DNA of 64,000 nucleotides from Bretschneidera sinensis. Taxonomy: Eukaryota > Streptophyta > Magnoliopsida > Brassicales > Akaniaceae. Every line of letters begins with the position of its first letter. Positions within the stretch are counted from its first letter, which is position 1. The position numbers and the translations under genes are program-made. The stretch is taken from positions 144,985,328 to 145,049,327 of the forward strand of contig CM043700.1 of NCBI GenBank assembly GCA_023935145.1. Reading direction: 5' to 3'. Positions 24,232 to 35,509 of the stretch are shown here, piece by piece. The notes below the pieces were generated by a model. It saw nothing but the letters and a program-made list of their open reading frames with translations. It was not told the DNA's origin and did not search any database.

Positions 24232-25059
24232 TCAACAAATAACACAACCATAAGGATCTTCTTCTACAATTCTATAGCAAACACAATAGTTAGGGGTAAT
24301 GTTAGGATAAGACTGGTAAAGCTTTTTAAGCTCAGATGCATCAAATTTCTTTGGCTCTTCCTTCTTTGCGTCCTCTTTCTTGGGTTCTTCCTTCTTGGGC
24401 TCTTCTTTCTTTTTCTCAGGCTCTTTTGCTGGTCCAACAGAGACTATCTCTGCGCGGAAGGACTTCCTCAATTTGCTCGCAATACAAACAGGATCTATGT
24501 GTCCTGTCACTGTCAATTTCTTGTCCTTCATCTCTATGGAAATTGATTCAACCCCTAAAACAAGTCACCAAAAAAACATTCAAATTTGTCAATTTCATTG
24601 ATTACTTAATGGTTTGGTTGAGGGAGAGTTTTGCTTTAAATGAAAACCAAATTAACTCAAAGCATAAGATATGCTCTGTTTCTTTTCCTCCATTTAACAT
24701 GAATCCAAGCAAAGTGAGTTTCTATTATGAAAAGAACAAAAATTTCAAGTTCAATACCTAAAAGGCCAGAGACTCTCTTCAGGGCTTTTTGTTTGTCTTT
24801 ATCATCATGTATTTCCAATTTCAGCACTACTTTCTGTCACAAAACAAGATCAAATACTCTATTAATTAAGATCTACATATAACCAAAGCAAAGAGAAGTT
24901 TTTTTCATCAAAGCATCAAACTTAAAAATAATAGCAGAATTCATGTTTCATGCATGAGTTTCATGATTAAAAAGCAAAGAGAAGTGTTTCTGTTGTGTGC
25001 CTAAAGAGGAGAGAAATGGGAAATAAATTGGAAATACCAACCTTCGTTTCTATAGCCAT
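24232..25059 (-). CDS. HMA-domain isoprenylated protein, HIPP copy 2
   Basis: Three exons on the minus strand: 25059-25042, 24833-24758 and 24554-24232, giving 138 residues. The position of the copy 1 start codon is ACG here, but a change four codons upstream makes a new in-frame ATG, so the protein starts [18 protein letters not shown]. This start is preferred because it keeps the tiny first exon and frame. The HMA domain again lacks CxxC, and one change alters LSG to LLG at the exon 2/3 junction. The Lys/Glu/Pro linker is longer by one [10 protein letters not shown] unit. The protein ends GCVIC, a CaaX box favouring farnesylation rather than the CAIL of copy 1. The gene looks intact and probably active; no other defects are seen. 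Confidence 0.83.
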
Positions 25060-25749
25060 AAGAGAGATCTCAACTACAACTGCAAGGAGAAAACAAATAG
25101 ATCAAAGCAAATGAATGAAGCGTATAAGAAGAAAGGACAATATGAAGTGGAAGAAGAAAAGTTCAATGGATTTGATGAAGGAGCCTTAATTTCACAAATT
25201 TATAGTGAGGTAGAAGAAGAGGCAGTCAGCCAAGTAATAGCAACAGGAAGTCAATAGTCAATTTGTGGGACCAGATTAAGAGTAGCCCAGCCACGGTTTG
25301 TTTGGAAAATTCCACTGATCTAGAGACGTCTCAGACTCTCAATACAAGGGAAGTATACAAGTTTTTTCCTGCGTCGTTTCAATCATTGTACTAGTTGATA
25401 AAGCAGCCAAGAGCCTATCATTTTCTTCCTCTGTGAAAACCCTCATGTTTATCCTTGGATCTACAACTCTTCCTTGCAACTCAAACAATTGTCACGTCTA
25501 AGTGAGATTAACGGGACTGAACCTCGTCGGAGCATGCAATCAAGATTTTATAGCAGAAACGCGAGATTTCAAGGATCGCATCATCCCTCTCACGTGGTCA
25601 ATCTGTCCCTGAATCACTATAAAAGACTCAAAGTATGTGAATCCAAACCATTTTTAGTTTTTACAAATTTATTACACACTGATCGGAAGTTTTCCCATTT
25701 TTCTTCTATAACTCTCTAACTCACCTTATTTTACTTGTGCATACTTAAA
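25060..25749. other. HIPP copy 2 promoter and duplicated flank
   Basis: Contains the TATA and paired W-box region (25198-25261), the empty target site of the LTR element (about 25295-25312), and the duplicated block 25340-25490. The following 25490-25720 is unique; an 81-codon open frame there has no recognisable homology. Confidence 0.6.
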
Positions 25750-26011
25750 AATACTAACCTCCAGGTCAGCCCAGTTTCTCGGCATCAACAATGACATGTT
25801 GGACATATTTTGACCCCCAAAAAATAGTTCGTCCCAGTTTCTTGCAATAGATTTTTGATTTATTCCCTGATCTTTGAGGACCATGTTGGGCCACAAGCTC
25901 TTTGAGCTTAACATCCTCAGCTGGTCTCCGATGACCCCTTGAACAAAGCTTAGTTTTACCACTTTTATTAGCACCACAACTCTTACCTTCCTCTTCCTCA
26001 CCTAAGTTCAA
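25750..26011 (-). pseudogene. R2R3-MYB (MYB52/54/105 clade) first-exon fragment
   Basis: Read on the minus strand from ~26011: CGANKSGKTKLCSRGHRRPA, then EDVKLKELVAQHGPQ. This is the start of the R2 repeat of the MYB52/54/56/105/117 group, where the family has RGHWRPAED; the first conserved Trp is Arg. After GPQ about 26 unrelated codons intervene before a DAEKLG piece that looks like the next helix (normally IAEKLEG). The frame then ends, and no R3 repeat or later exons were found. It is therefore a truncated, interrupted fragment with no likely function. It lies exactly between HIPP copies 2 and 3. Confidence 0.7.
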
Positions 26012-27856
26012 GGACAGTCCCTTCTAACAAAAAGAAGAAATTTGAAAAATGAAGCAGCCACTACCATGGGAGAGAAGCTAGTTGGATTTTCTATCCAGAT
26101 CCATCCATTAAAAATCAAAATAGAAATTTAACCAAATTTCAACTTGGGTTAATTTAGAGTTTTTTTTTTCTTATCCTTGACTAGTTGACTATGCTATAAA
26201 AACTAAATAAGTTGCACCTTGCATTATTATTATTATTATCGAAAAAATAAATTATATCAATTTAACTCTTAGTTTTTAATAAGTGTTAATTTACTTTTGA
26301 ACGTTCTGTTTCAATCTAGTTAGACTTTCTATCCAGATTCACCCATTAAAATTAGTGTAGGATAATGAGAATGGACGACAAATAATACACGGATTTGGAT
26401 AAAATATTTAATTGGACTGAAACAAAACGTTCATAGAAAAATTGACACTCATTGAAAACTAATAGTAAAATAAACATAACGATAAAATCTAAAAAATAAT
26501 TTTTTTTATTATCATTATTTTTTATGATTACGAAAGCAAGTGTATATCACTGGATAATTCAAGCCATATTGTTTCAAGTTATTATTATGATCAATATTTT
26601 TTATTATTAAAATTGGGAATTTGAATTTGATAATTATTAATTGAATTATATTTTAACCACATTAAAGAAAGGCAAATAAGTCAAAAAAGTAGAGAGGAAT
26701 TTGCTTACGTGACAAAGACATGAAAACAAAGTAAATTAAATCACGAGCATTTTAAAAAAAAAATCTATAAGATGATAGTAATATGTTAGAATCATGATAG
26801 ACATTTTTGTTTTAACTTAGGTCCTGTTATAGTAGACGATGATGTCATAATTTGATTAGAATGACTTCTTTGATGACATCTTTCACTATGACATGTACCA
26901 TGACATCAAAGAGGGACCTACGCTGAAATGATAGTTGAATTAATAAAGTTAATGATTTTGAATTTAATTAAAATAAAAAATAATTATTTTTCACATTCAA
27001 ATTAAGAGTACATGTGATTTGGTTTTAATATTCACAGATTTAAATAAAAAATTTAATTAAATTAAAATAAATATTTAAATGTAAATTAACATTATTACGA
27101 TCAAATAAATACAACGATGAAGTTATATTGTTTTGGGTTGTTGTTATGATCGATATTTTTTTAATTAAATTTTATGATTAAAATTAAGATTTTAAATTTA
27201 AATTTTTTTCATAAAAAATATAATTAGTAATTGAATTATATTTTAACGACGTCAAAGAAAGGCAAACTAGTCAAAAAGTGGAGAGGAGATTAGAATCATG
27301 ATATATTGTTAGTGGACGTCAATAATTGGCGTCAAAGATGGACGTCTACAACTGGACTAGAATTAAATAAAAGCAAATCGTGTCAAAATCTTCCTTTTGC
27401 AAATCTTTTGCCATGATCTATACCATGATATCAAAGAGACAGAGACATGACAGTAGATATTTTTTGGTGGGGAGCCTAATTGAAAACTTTTTTAAGAAAA
27501 ATTTTCAATCGAAAACTTAATCGACTCTTTATAGGTAAATTTTTATTATATTAATATTTTATGATTTAATGTTCATTTTATGTTCGATCAATTTATTATA
27601 ATGGGATATTCAATCCATAATTTTGATTGAAATTTTCATCAAAAGCAATACACAGATGTAGTTCATAAATACGTTTAATTTGAATACGAAAAAATATCAC
27701 GAACAATTTTTTTCGTAATTTACTAGAGAAAATAAAAAAAAATTTGTTTTTCACTTCGAATGAGAAATACGTGTGATCTGATTTTAATTTGATCGAAATT
27801 TTAATAAAAATAACATAATAAATGATTCTATAATACATAATTTAAATTAAACAAAT
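26012..27856. repeat. Duplicated intergenic block between HIPP copies 2 and 3
   Basis: 26100-26830 is a diverged copy of 22570-23300 and 27590-27700 a copy of 23640-23760. The rest is AT-rich, with two short phrases (aaagatgacgtcataa-like and tatgatatcaaagag-like) recurring in degenerate form. No gene is present. Confidence 0.7.
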
Positions 27857-28815
27857 TTAGATCGTTAACAAACATTTAAATATAAAATATAATACATATG
27901 TCTTATGAGCCATAAGAAAGTTCAAATTAATCAACAAATAACACAACCATAAGGATCTTCTTCTACACTTCAATAGTAACCACAAAAAACAATAGTGAGG
28001 GGTCATGCAAGGACAAGCATGGTAAAGCTTAAAAAGCTCAGGTGCATCATATATCTTCGGCTCTTCCTTCTTCTTTGGCTCCTCTTTCTTGGGTTCTTCC
28101 TTCTTTTTCTCAGGCTCTTTTGCTGGTCCAACAGAGACTACCTCTGCGTGGAAGTGCTTCCTCAATTTGCACGCAATACAAACAGGATCTATGTCTCCTG
28201 TCACTGTCAATTTCTTGTCCTTCATCTCTATGGAAATTGATTCAACCCCTAAAACAAATCACCAAAAAAACATTCAAATTTGTCAATTTAAGATCTGGGT
28301 GTTTTTTTTAACAGACTATTTAATATTAACATAAAAGAAAAACAGAGAAATTTATAACAATTTCATTGATTACTTAATGGTTTGGTTGAGGCAGAGTTTT
28401 GCTTTAAATGAAAACCAAATTAACTCAAATCATAAGATATACTCTGTTTCTTTTCCTCCATTTAACATGAATCCAAGCAAAGTGAGTTTCTATTATGAAA
28501 AGAACAAAAAATTCAAGTTCAATACCTGAAAAGCCAGAGACTTTCTTCAGGGCTTTTTGTTTGTCTTTATCATCATGTATTTCCAATTTCAGCACTACTT
28601 TCTGTCACAAAACAATATCAAATACTCTATTAATTAAGATCTACACATAACCAAAGCAAAGAGAAGTTTTTTTCATCAATGTATCAAACTTAAAAATGAT
28701 AGCAGAATTCATGTTTCATGCATGAGTTTCATGATTAAAAAGCAAAGAGAAGTGTTTTTGCTGTATGCCTAAAGAGGAGAGAAATGGGAAATAAACTGGA
28801 AATACCAACCTTCAT
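27857..28815 (-). CDS. HMA-domain protein, HIPP copy 3, C terminus frameshifted (probable pseudogene or altered form)
   Basis: Exons on the minus strand: 28815-28810, 28601-28526 and 28248-27857. The ATG AAG first exon and the HMA domain are intact ([20 protein letters not shown], no CxxC; then SGVESISI). The Lys/Glu/Pro linker follows, down to [13 protein letters not shown]. An insertion around 27976-27987, relative to copies 1 and 2, then shifts the frame. The reading continues as [20 protein letters not shown] and about 20 more residues, making 157 in all. The CaaX box is lost and replaced by a hydrophobic tail. In the other frame the old DPYGCVIC ending is still readable. Either the gene is decaying or it makes a soluble or differently anchored protein. 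Confidence 0.7.
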
Positions 28816-28963
28816 TTCTATAACCTTGAGAGATATCTCAACTACAACTGCAAAGAGAAAACTAACAGATCAAAGCAAATCAATGAAGTGTAAAAGAAGA
28901 AAGGGGAATATAAAGAGGAAGAAGAAAAGATCAAGGGATTAGATGAAGGGGCATTAAATTCAC

Positions 28964-29029
28964 AAATTTATAGTGAGGTAGAAGAAGAGGTAGCCAGCCA
29001 AGTCATAGCAACAGGACGTCAATAGTCAA
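28964..29029 (-). promoter_or_regulatory. HIPP copy 3 promoter: TATA box and paired W-box
   Basis: Same TATA and double TTGACT arrangement as the other copies. The empty site of the LTR element follows at about 29066-29080. Confidence 0.55.
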
Positions 29030-30919
29030 TTTGTGGGACCATATTAAGAGTAGCCCAGACACAGTTTTTGTGGAAAATTCTACTAATATAGAGAGGGCTC
29101 AATTAGGGTGAGCATGGAACCGGTTAATTCGTAGATCCGATCCAAATCGATATAATAGGTTGAGTTTTTTTAGAAGTTGGGTTGAATTAGGTTGGATTGA
29201 AATTTTTTTGAGCCCGATGGGTTGGGTTGGGTCATAGGTTCAAAATTTTCAAATCGACCCAAACCGATAACCCGGTCAAATATATAATTATATATATATT
29301 ATATTTATTAAATATAATATCGTGTTTAAATAATTATAATATAATGAGTAAAATTAAATGTAGCACAGTACTAGTAGTACTTCAAATCCAAACAGGTCAT
29401 AGCTTGTTGTAATTAGATAATAGAACGATAGGTATTTTGGGAAAAATGAATTACAATTCACTTGAAACCTAGCTTCTCTCATTCAGAATTTCAGTCTCCT
29501 CATACATTCACGATCTCTTTCTTCGCGGCTGAATTACAGAGCTTAGCTCCCTCTTTTAACAAAGCAAGGTATACACTATGCAGTCTTCCTTCTCGTTCTT
29601 TATCCTTTTTTTTAAGAGCTCTGTCTCTGTTTGGGGATTTCTTGTTTGGGGTTTCAAACTTGGTCTCTCTCTCTCTCTCTATGTTAGTTCACTGATTTTA
29701 CAAAGAGAACTCTACCCAGGAAGCTTATTTGCGATGAGGAATGGAAATGGGGATTTTGTTTTGGGTCTTCTCACTAATTTATGCAGCAACCCTTTTGAGC
29801 TCTTGCTCCCTTGCTCTTACAGAAGATGGAAAAATCATATTTCATCTACTACTCTTTTGGGTCTTGTTTTTTTTTTATTTCAAAATCTTTTCCTAGATCT
29901 TTGGCAATGAGAAAATGGAGGAAAAGAAAAACTTCAAAAAATTTGAGTTTGATGCTTCATGTTTGTCCTGCTAATATCTTATGGAAAACTTAGCTCAACT
30001 AAATTATGTGATTGAAATTTGTTGGTGATAGCTTTTGGTCTCCTTTGGTGCCTAATAATGGAAACTTTAAAAATTAAAAGTTTTACTGCACTAATATTTA
30101 TCTTTCTCTAAGCAATCTAGAGTTTTAAGTTCCCATTTTTTGTTTATGATTTCTTAATTATATTCTGCTTAATTTTTTTCTTAATTTCGTTCCTATACAT
30201 TTTTTTTTCATTCAGCTCTGTGAATAAGTTATTCTTAACTAACTTGGGTAGTTTATAAAATTAGATGATGGAACTGCTATATCTCTGCCTTAGTTAGATT
30301 TGTGCTTCAATTTGGTGGTGGGTATCGATTCGGATTTGGGGGTGATTGGGAACTTAGAAAGTGCTGGCCTGGTTTGAAATCTACACTGAAAATGACAGAT
30401 AACATTAACGGTTTAATTCTTTCTATATGAACTCCTATTGAATTTGAAGTTTTTGAAGAATTTCCATGACTGATATCATCATATTTTTCAAATAGAATGA
30501 CTCAAAGATGACTTGAAACTTTATTTTAATATAATTCAGTTTTACCCAGTTGGAAGTTATTATTTAAACGTTAACTTTTATTTGGTTGCCAAGAAAACTT
30601 AAGAAAAACAGGGCTTATAATCTGACCATTCATTTTTTCTTTATCTCAGTGTGCTGCAATTGTTAAAAATACACCTTAATAGCTCAATAGCTGTATCAGG
30701 TTGAGAATTTCAATTTCCTTTCTCTTATTAACATTTCTTGGCAACCAAACGAAGGGTATACTTTAGATTAGATATTCAATTATTTTACTTCTGTATAACA
30801 CCATCTTTCTCTAAGTCCTTGAAAAAACTTTTCCACTTGAAGATTTCCACTGATTAAGTTGGGTTAGCGTGATTTCTTTGTTTATTTTTTATGCAAGTGT
30901 CAAGTGTCAATTGTCAAGT

Positions 30920-32897
30920 ATGGTAGATAACCCTGAGGATTTATCTTCAACTTTAAAAAAAATGCAGCTTCAAAGGAAAAGGTGAGTGGCTCAAGCAAAA
31001 AACCTCCTAAAAGAACATCAAATGTGTGGGAACATTTTACTTTGATTGAAAGTGAGAAATCTGAAAATGAGAGGACTACATGTAATTATTGTGGGTAAAC
31101 TTACGCTTATAATAGTAATAACGGTACTAGTACAATGTGAAAACATTTGAATAGGTGTAATAAGTATCCTTATAATACTAAGTGCAAGAAACAAAAGACT
31201 TTGTCAGATTATCAAACTATGGTAAAAGATGGTACTACTACTTTGAATATTCCGGGTGTGGCAAAAAGTTTTGATCATAAAGTATCTAGAACCCTACTTG
31301 CTAAAATGGTCATTGTTGATGAATTACCTTTTAAGTTTGTAGAACATAAAGGTTTTAAGGATTTTGTTGCCTCATTGTAACCAAAATTTAAAATTCCTTC
31401 AAGATTTACGATAGCTAGAGATTGCATGGCACTTTATTATGCTGAGAAAAAAAATATAAGGGATCTTTTGCGTAAAGAATCTCAAAGAATTTGCCTAACA
31501 ATGGACATATGGACTTCTGTGCAAAACATCAATTATATGAGTCTCACCATGCATTTTATTGATAGTAATTGGAAATTACATAAAAGAATTTTAAACTTTT
31601 GTCCAATTTCTAGTTATAAAGGAGAAGCAATTGGGAAATTTTTTGAGTTATGTTTGCTAGAATAGGGTATTGAGAAAGTTTTCACAATCACGGTTGATAA
31701 TGCAACTTCCAATGATAAATATTTAAAGTATATGATGAAAAGAATTAATCATTGGTATGGAAGTCTCTTGAATGGTGAATTTCTCCATATGAGATGTTGT
31801 GCTCATATTTTAAACCTCGTTGTGAGTGATGGTTTGGAATATTGTAAGGACTCCATTGGTCGGATTCGTGATGCGGTGAAATATGTGAAGGCTTCTCCGG
31901 CGAGGTTGGAAAATTTTGAAAAATATGCGGAGGAAGAGAAAATATCAACCAAGTGCCTTGTATTCCTAGATATTCCAACTAGGTGGAACTTAACTTATAT
32001 GATGCTAGAAGCTGCACTTAATCAAAAGGCTTTTGAACGGTTGGAAGAATAACAAGAATCACATTTTCTACATTATTTCAAGGATAAAAGTGGAGTTCCC
32101 AATGGGAATGATTGAAAAAATGCTCATGCATTGGTTAAATTCTTGAAAACTTTCTATGATGCTACTTTGCGTTTTTCTGGTACTTTATATGTTACTTCTA
32201 ATTCGTTCTTTAGTCAAATTGTTGGTATTGAATATCTATTGATTGAGTGGTTAAAATGTGAAGACCCACACTTGAGTATGATGGCTTTGAAGATGAAAGC
32301 GAAATTTGACAAATATTGGGGGGATGTTGAGAAAATAAATATGATGTTGTTTATGGCGGTTGTTCTTGATCCTAGATATAAACTAACTTACGTGAAGTTT
32401 TCTTTTAGTCAAATTTATGAACTTAATGTTGCCATTGGGATGTGTGAGAAAAGTGAAAGATACTTTGGTCCGGTTGTTTGATAATTATAGCTTGCTTTCT
32501 AATTTTTCATCCTCAAGTAGTAAATCAATTTCAAGGACTCAAATTTCTAGTGAGATGGAAGTTGATTTTGTGGAAGATCCTCTTTTTGTGATGACAAGTC
32601 GATACAAAAGGTACCAAGAGGAAAAAAACTGGTGTGGATAAATCAGAGGTGGTTATGTATTTGGATGATGCTGATGAAAAAGATAATGTGAAATTTGATA
32701 TTTTGGATTGGTGGAAAATTAATTCAAGTAAATATCCAATTATTTCTCAAGTGGCAATAGATGTGTTGGTAATGCCTATTTCTACAGTTGCTTCTGAATC
32801 AGTTTTTAGCACGAGTGATCGTGTTCTTAATGTTTTTCGTAGTTCCTTGACTCCTAGAATAGTGGAAGCTCTTATTTGTGCACAAGATTGGTTGTGA
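30920..32897 (+). pseudogene. hAT transposase (RICESLEEPER/DAYSLEEPER-like), multiple stops
   Basis: Domains in order: BED zinc finger (NVWEHFTLIESE, then CNYC and KHLNRC), the catalytic-core blocks (RICLTMDIWTSVQNINYMSL; TVDNATSND; MRCCAHILNLVVSDGLEY), and the C-terminal hAT dimerisation domain (DILDWWKINSSKYPIISQVA, then MPISTVASESVFSTSDRVLN). The frame is broken by at least five in-frame stops (about 31097, 31138, 31378, 31663, 32050, 32114) and a shift in an A run at 30953-30962, plus another near 32460. Many stops look like single C-to-T or G-to-A changes of Gln or Trp codons, as expected after long methylation. It cannot make a full transposase. Confidence 0.9.
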
Positions 32898-33122
32898 GCT
32901 TCACCAAAACCAATCCATGTTGAAGAGAGTTTGGATGAGCTTGAGAAATTTGAATCAAGTAATTAAGTATTATAGTTTCATTTTGATAATTTTATTAGTT
33001 ATATGGTTTTTTATTTTTCCATGTACTAATGTATCACTTATTTTTTTCAGAGTTAAAGGTTTAACGGGGGAATCTACTTTCCCTAAATATTGATAGAATA
33101 CCTCTATATTTTGGTAAGTTAG

Positions 33123-33126
<4 letters not shown>

Positions 33127-33176
<50 letters not shown>
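33127..33176. repeat. (GT)n(TA)n microsatellite
   Basis: About 20 GT units followed by several TA units, in the 3' part of the hAT element. Confidence 0.9.
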
Positions 33177-33177
<1 letters not shown>

Positions 33178-34099
33178 TCTTTCTTCTTCCTAAGAATCCT
33201 AAAAAAAAAACAATTTTAGCTTTCTCTATTTTCATTTACTTTATGGTTTTTATTTGATATATACGTGTGACATTATGTAGGAATTAGATCATGAAGGCTT
33301 TAAGACTGGTTTACAATCATTCTACAAAATTGAAAGAGTTTTGGTGTGCTGTATGCTGGAAAGAGTTTGTTGTGCTTCTAGTCATCTCGTTTGGTTGGCG
33401 AATTTTGGTGTGCTGTATGTTGGAAAGAGTATATGTTAATGCTTGTTTTCATAATAATATCCAAGATGTTAACAAAAGTATTGAATATTAGTTTATATAA
33501 AGCTGATGCACACAACTTTTACTTGCAATATGTATGGATTTGGTTTTGGATTTAGTAGAATATTTTTTATTATGTAATATGAATGATTTAATTTTTTAGT
33601 AGAAAAAATATATCAACCTAGTGACCCAAACTGATTAGAATGGGCTGGGTTGAGTTGAGGGTCGATGGGTTCATGGATTGGATTAGGTTGAGAGTTTTCC
33701 AACCCAGTAGAAATGGGTTGGGTTGAATTTTTAGGCTAACCAGACCCATGCTCACCCCTAGTCTCAATACAAGGGAAGCATACAAGCTTTTTCCTGCAAG
33801 TAGTACATGACATCGTTTCAATCATTGCACTTGTTGATAAAGTAGTTTTGTGGCTTTGAGGTCACATTGCTTTCCCTGATTTTATTTTTGTAAGGATTGT
33901 TTTCACGGGTTAAAACACTGACAGCAAAATCTGCTTCACTAGTTTTTGATCCCACTTAACATGTCCACCCAAGATAGAATCTTAACCTTTCAACACTAAA
34001 CACAGACTTATTTGCAACAATTTAAATCATATACACTTCAACTCCTCGAAGAGATACATAAATTTCTTACATAAAAGTAACAAGTCTATGCATGTCTAA

Positions 34100-34434
34100 G
34101 TACAAAACTCGACTACAAATAAAAGAAAACTGTTTCTTGAGGATGATGATCACATGGACTCACCTAACAGTCACATATAGAATTCATATCACAACACTCT
34201 ATCAACCTTTCTGCTTTCAACCTGAAATTTAATAAAAAGAAAGGGGTTGAGCTTTACACAGCTCAGTACAAAACTCGATTACAAATAAAAGAAAAATGTT
34301 TCTTGAGGATGCTGACCACGTGGACTCACCTAATAGTCACATATAGAATTCGTATCACAACACTCTATCAACCTTTCTGCTTTCAACCTGAAATTTAATA
34401 AATAAAAAAAAGGGTTGAGCTTTACGCAGCTCAG
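34100..34434. repeat. 166-bp tandem duplication
   Basis: The segment from gtacaaaactcgactacaaa at 34100 recurs from 34266 with few changes, through gagctttacgcagctcag. Two copies only. Confidence 0.92.
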
Positions 34435-34646
34435 TGAAGTCCCAACTTACTTTAAGTTTTTATTTGTATACTTCAATTTATAATTGATTTACAAGTCAAT
34501 ATATTTCATTTAATCATCATATTTCATATCATATTTCTATAATTTCATTCAAATATAGATATCACTCATGATATTTAGTTCAATATCATTCTTCTCATTA
34601 CACATCATAGAATTTCACAATCACATTGATTTATCAACATCTCATT

Positions 34647-34855
34647 GAAATTATTAAGTGTTCCTTACCCTATGCAGTGTTACCATTCGCCCATTGATAA
34701 TATGAGAAACTTAAGTGGTAATTCTAAGGAACTCGAGTGGTAATACAGCACGTTGGTATTACCACTCGAGTTCCTTGGAATTATCACTTGAGTTCCTCAT
34801 ATTACCAATGTGCGAATGGTAACATTACATAGGGTAAAGAACACCCAATAATTTC
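34647..34855. repeat. Large imperfect inverted repeat (foldback), ~95-bp arms
   Basis: The left arm (gaaattattaagtgttcctt onward to gaactcgagtggtaata) and right arm (tattaccactcgagttcctt onward to aacacccaataatttc) are reverse complements with a few mismatches. About 11 bases separate them near 34751. The whole could form a long hairpin RNA or be a foldback MITE. Confidence 0.9.
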
Positions 34856-35509
34856 TCCCACCTATGACAACTTTTCCACAACTATTGGAATAGCAATTTT
34901 TGGGTCGCGACAACCGAAACTCCAACTAGGCCTAGTGGGTCCTTAATCATAAACGGACTTGAATTAATTCGTTGCACTTAAATGGACTTGGGCCACTTTA
35001 TATATTATCCTCTTAAGAACTTATTTTGCCTTCGTGGATTCAATAAAAGCAAGCCTAGTAAGCAGTTGTATCAATGCTTGAATTGGTTCCTTCTACATAC
35101 TCCTAAAATTTTCCCTTATAATAACGTACGTAAGCAAACTTTATCATCAACGTTCTAAGCTTCTAGTATCACAAATATGAAGAGAAATTAAAACTTGATA
35201 TCAATCCAACTGAATTTACTAGTAGAAAAATACTAATTTTGACGATACGACAACTCAACCAAGTCATTAACAATGTACCCTTAACTGTTGTTTTGTCAAA
35301 ATAGATTTTATAAAATAATTATAGAGTTAAAACTTACGTAACTCAAATCAATCGTAATGCTATTATCTATGATGATCATCTCATAAGTACAATGGCTCTT
35401 GTGGATCAAGCTAAGTGTTACTGTGTGGATATTTTGGAGATGAATTCAAAAGAGGTTTGCAAAGAGATTCATTCCCCCATGGCTAGTTGGACTTGCCCTT
35501 CATACAATT

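Larger units (their letters stand above)
29104..33760 (+). mobile_element. hAT-superfamily DNA transposon, ~4.66 kb, degenerate
   Basis: The ends are TAGGGTGAGCATGG (29104) and the inverse CCATGCTCACCCCTA (to 33760), differing by one base insertion. An 8-bp target duplication flanks it: ggctcaat at 29096-29103 and gtctcaat at 33761-33768, one mismatch. The uninterrupted site is visible in the other duplicated blocks near 21980 and 25325. Subterminal regions at both ends are dense in gggttggg/gggttgg-type motifs, the transposase-binding pattern of hAT elements. The interior encodes a broken transposase. It sits in the flank of HIPP copy 3. Confidence 0.92.
33769..35504. other. Intergenic region with duplicated HIPP-block end, 166-bp tandem repeat and a foldback
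   Basis: 33761-33845 continues the duplicated block interrupted by the hAT element. The remainder has no gene. It contains the tandem repeat at 34100-34434 and the inverted repeat at 34647-34855, listed separately. Confidence 0.6.

Noticed and set aside
25474..25719. 81-codon plus-strand frame between HIPP copy 2 and the MYB fragment
   Set aside because: No similarity, no splice partners; codon pattern not convincing.
29462..29993. Short open frames in the 5' part of the hAT element
   Set aside because: Inside the transposon leader, no domain; likely 5' UTR or intron of the transposase gene.
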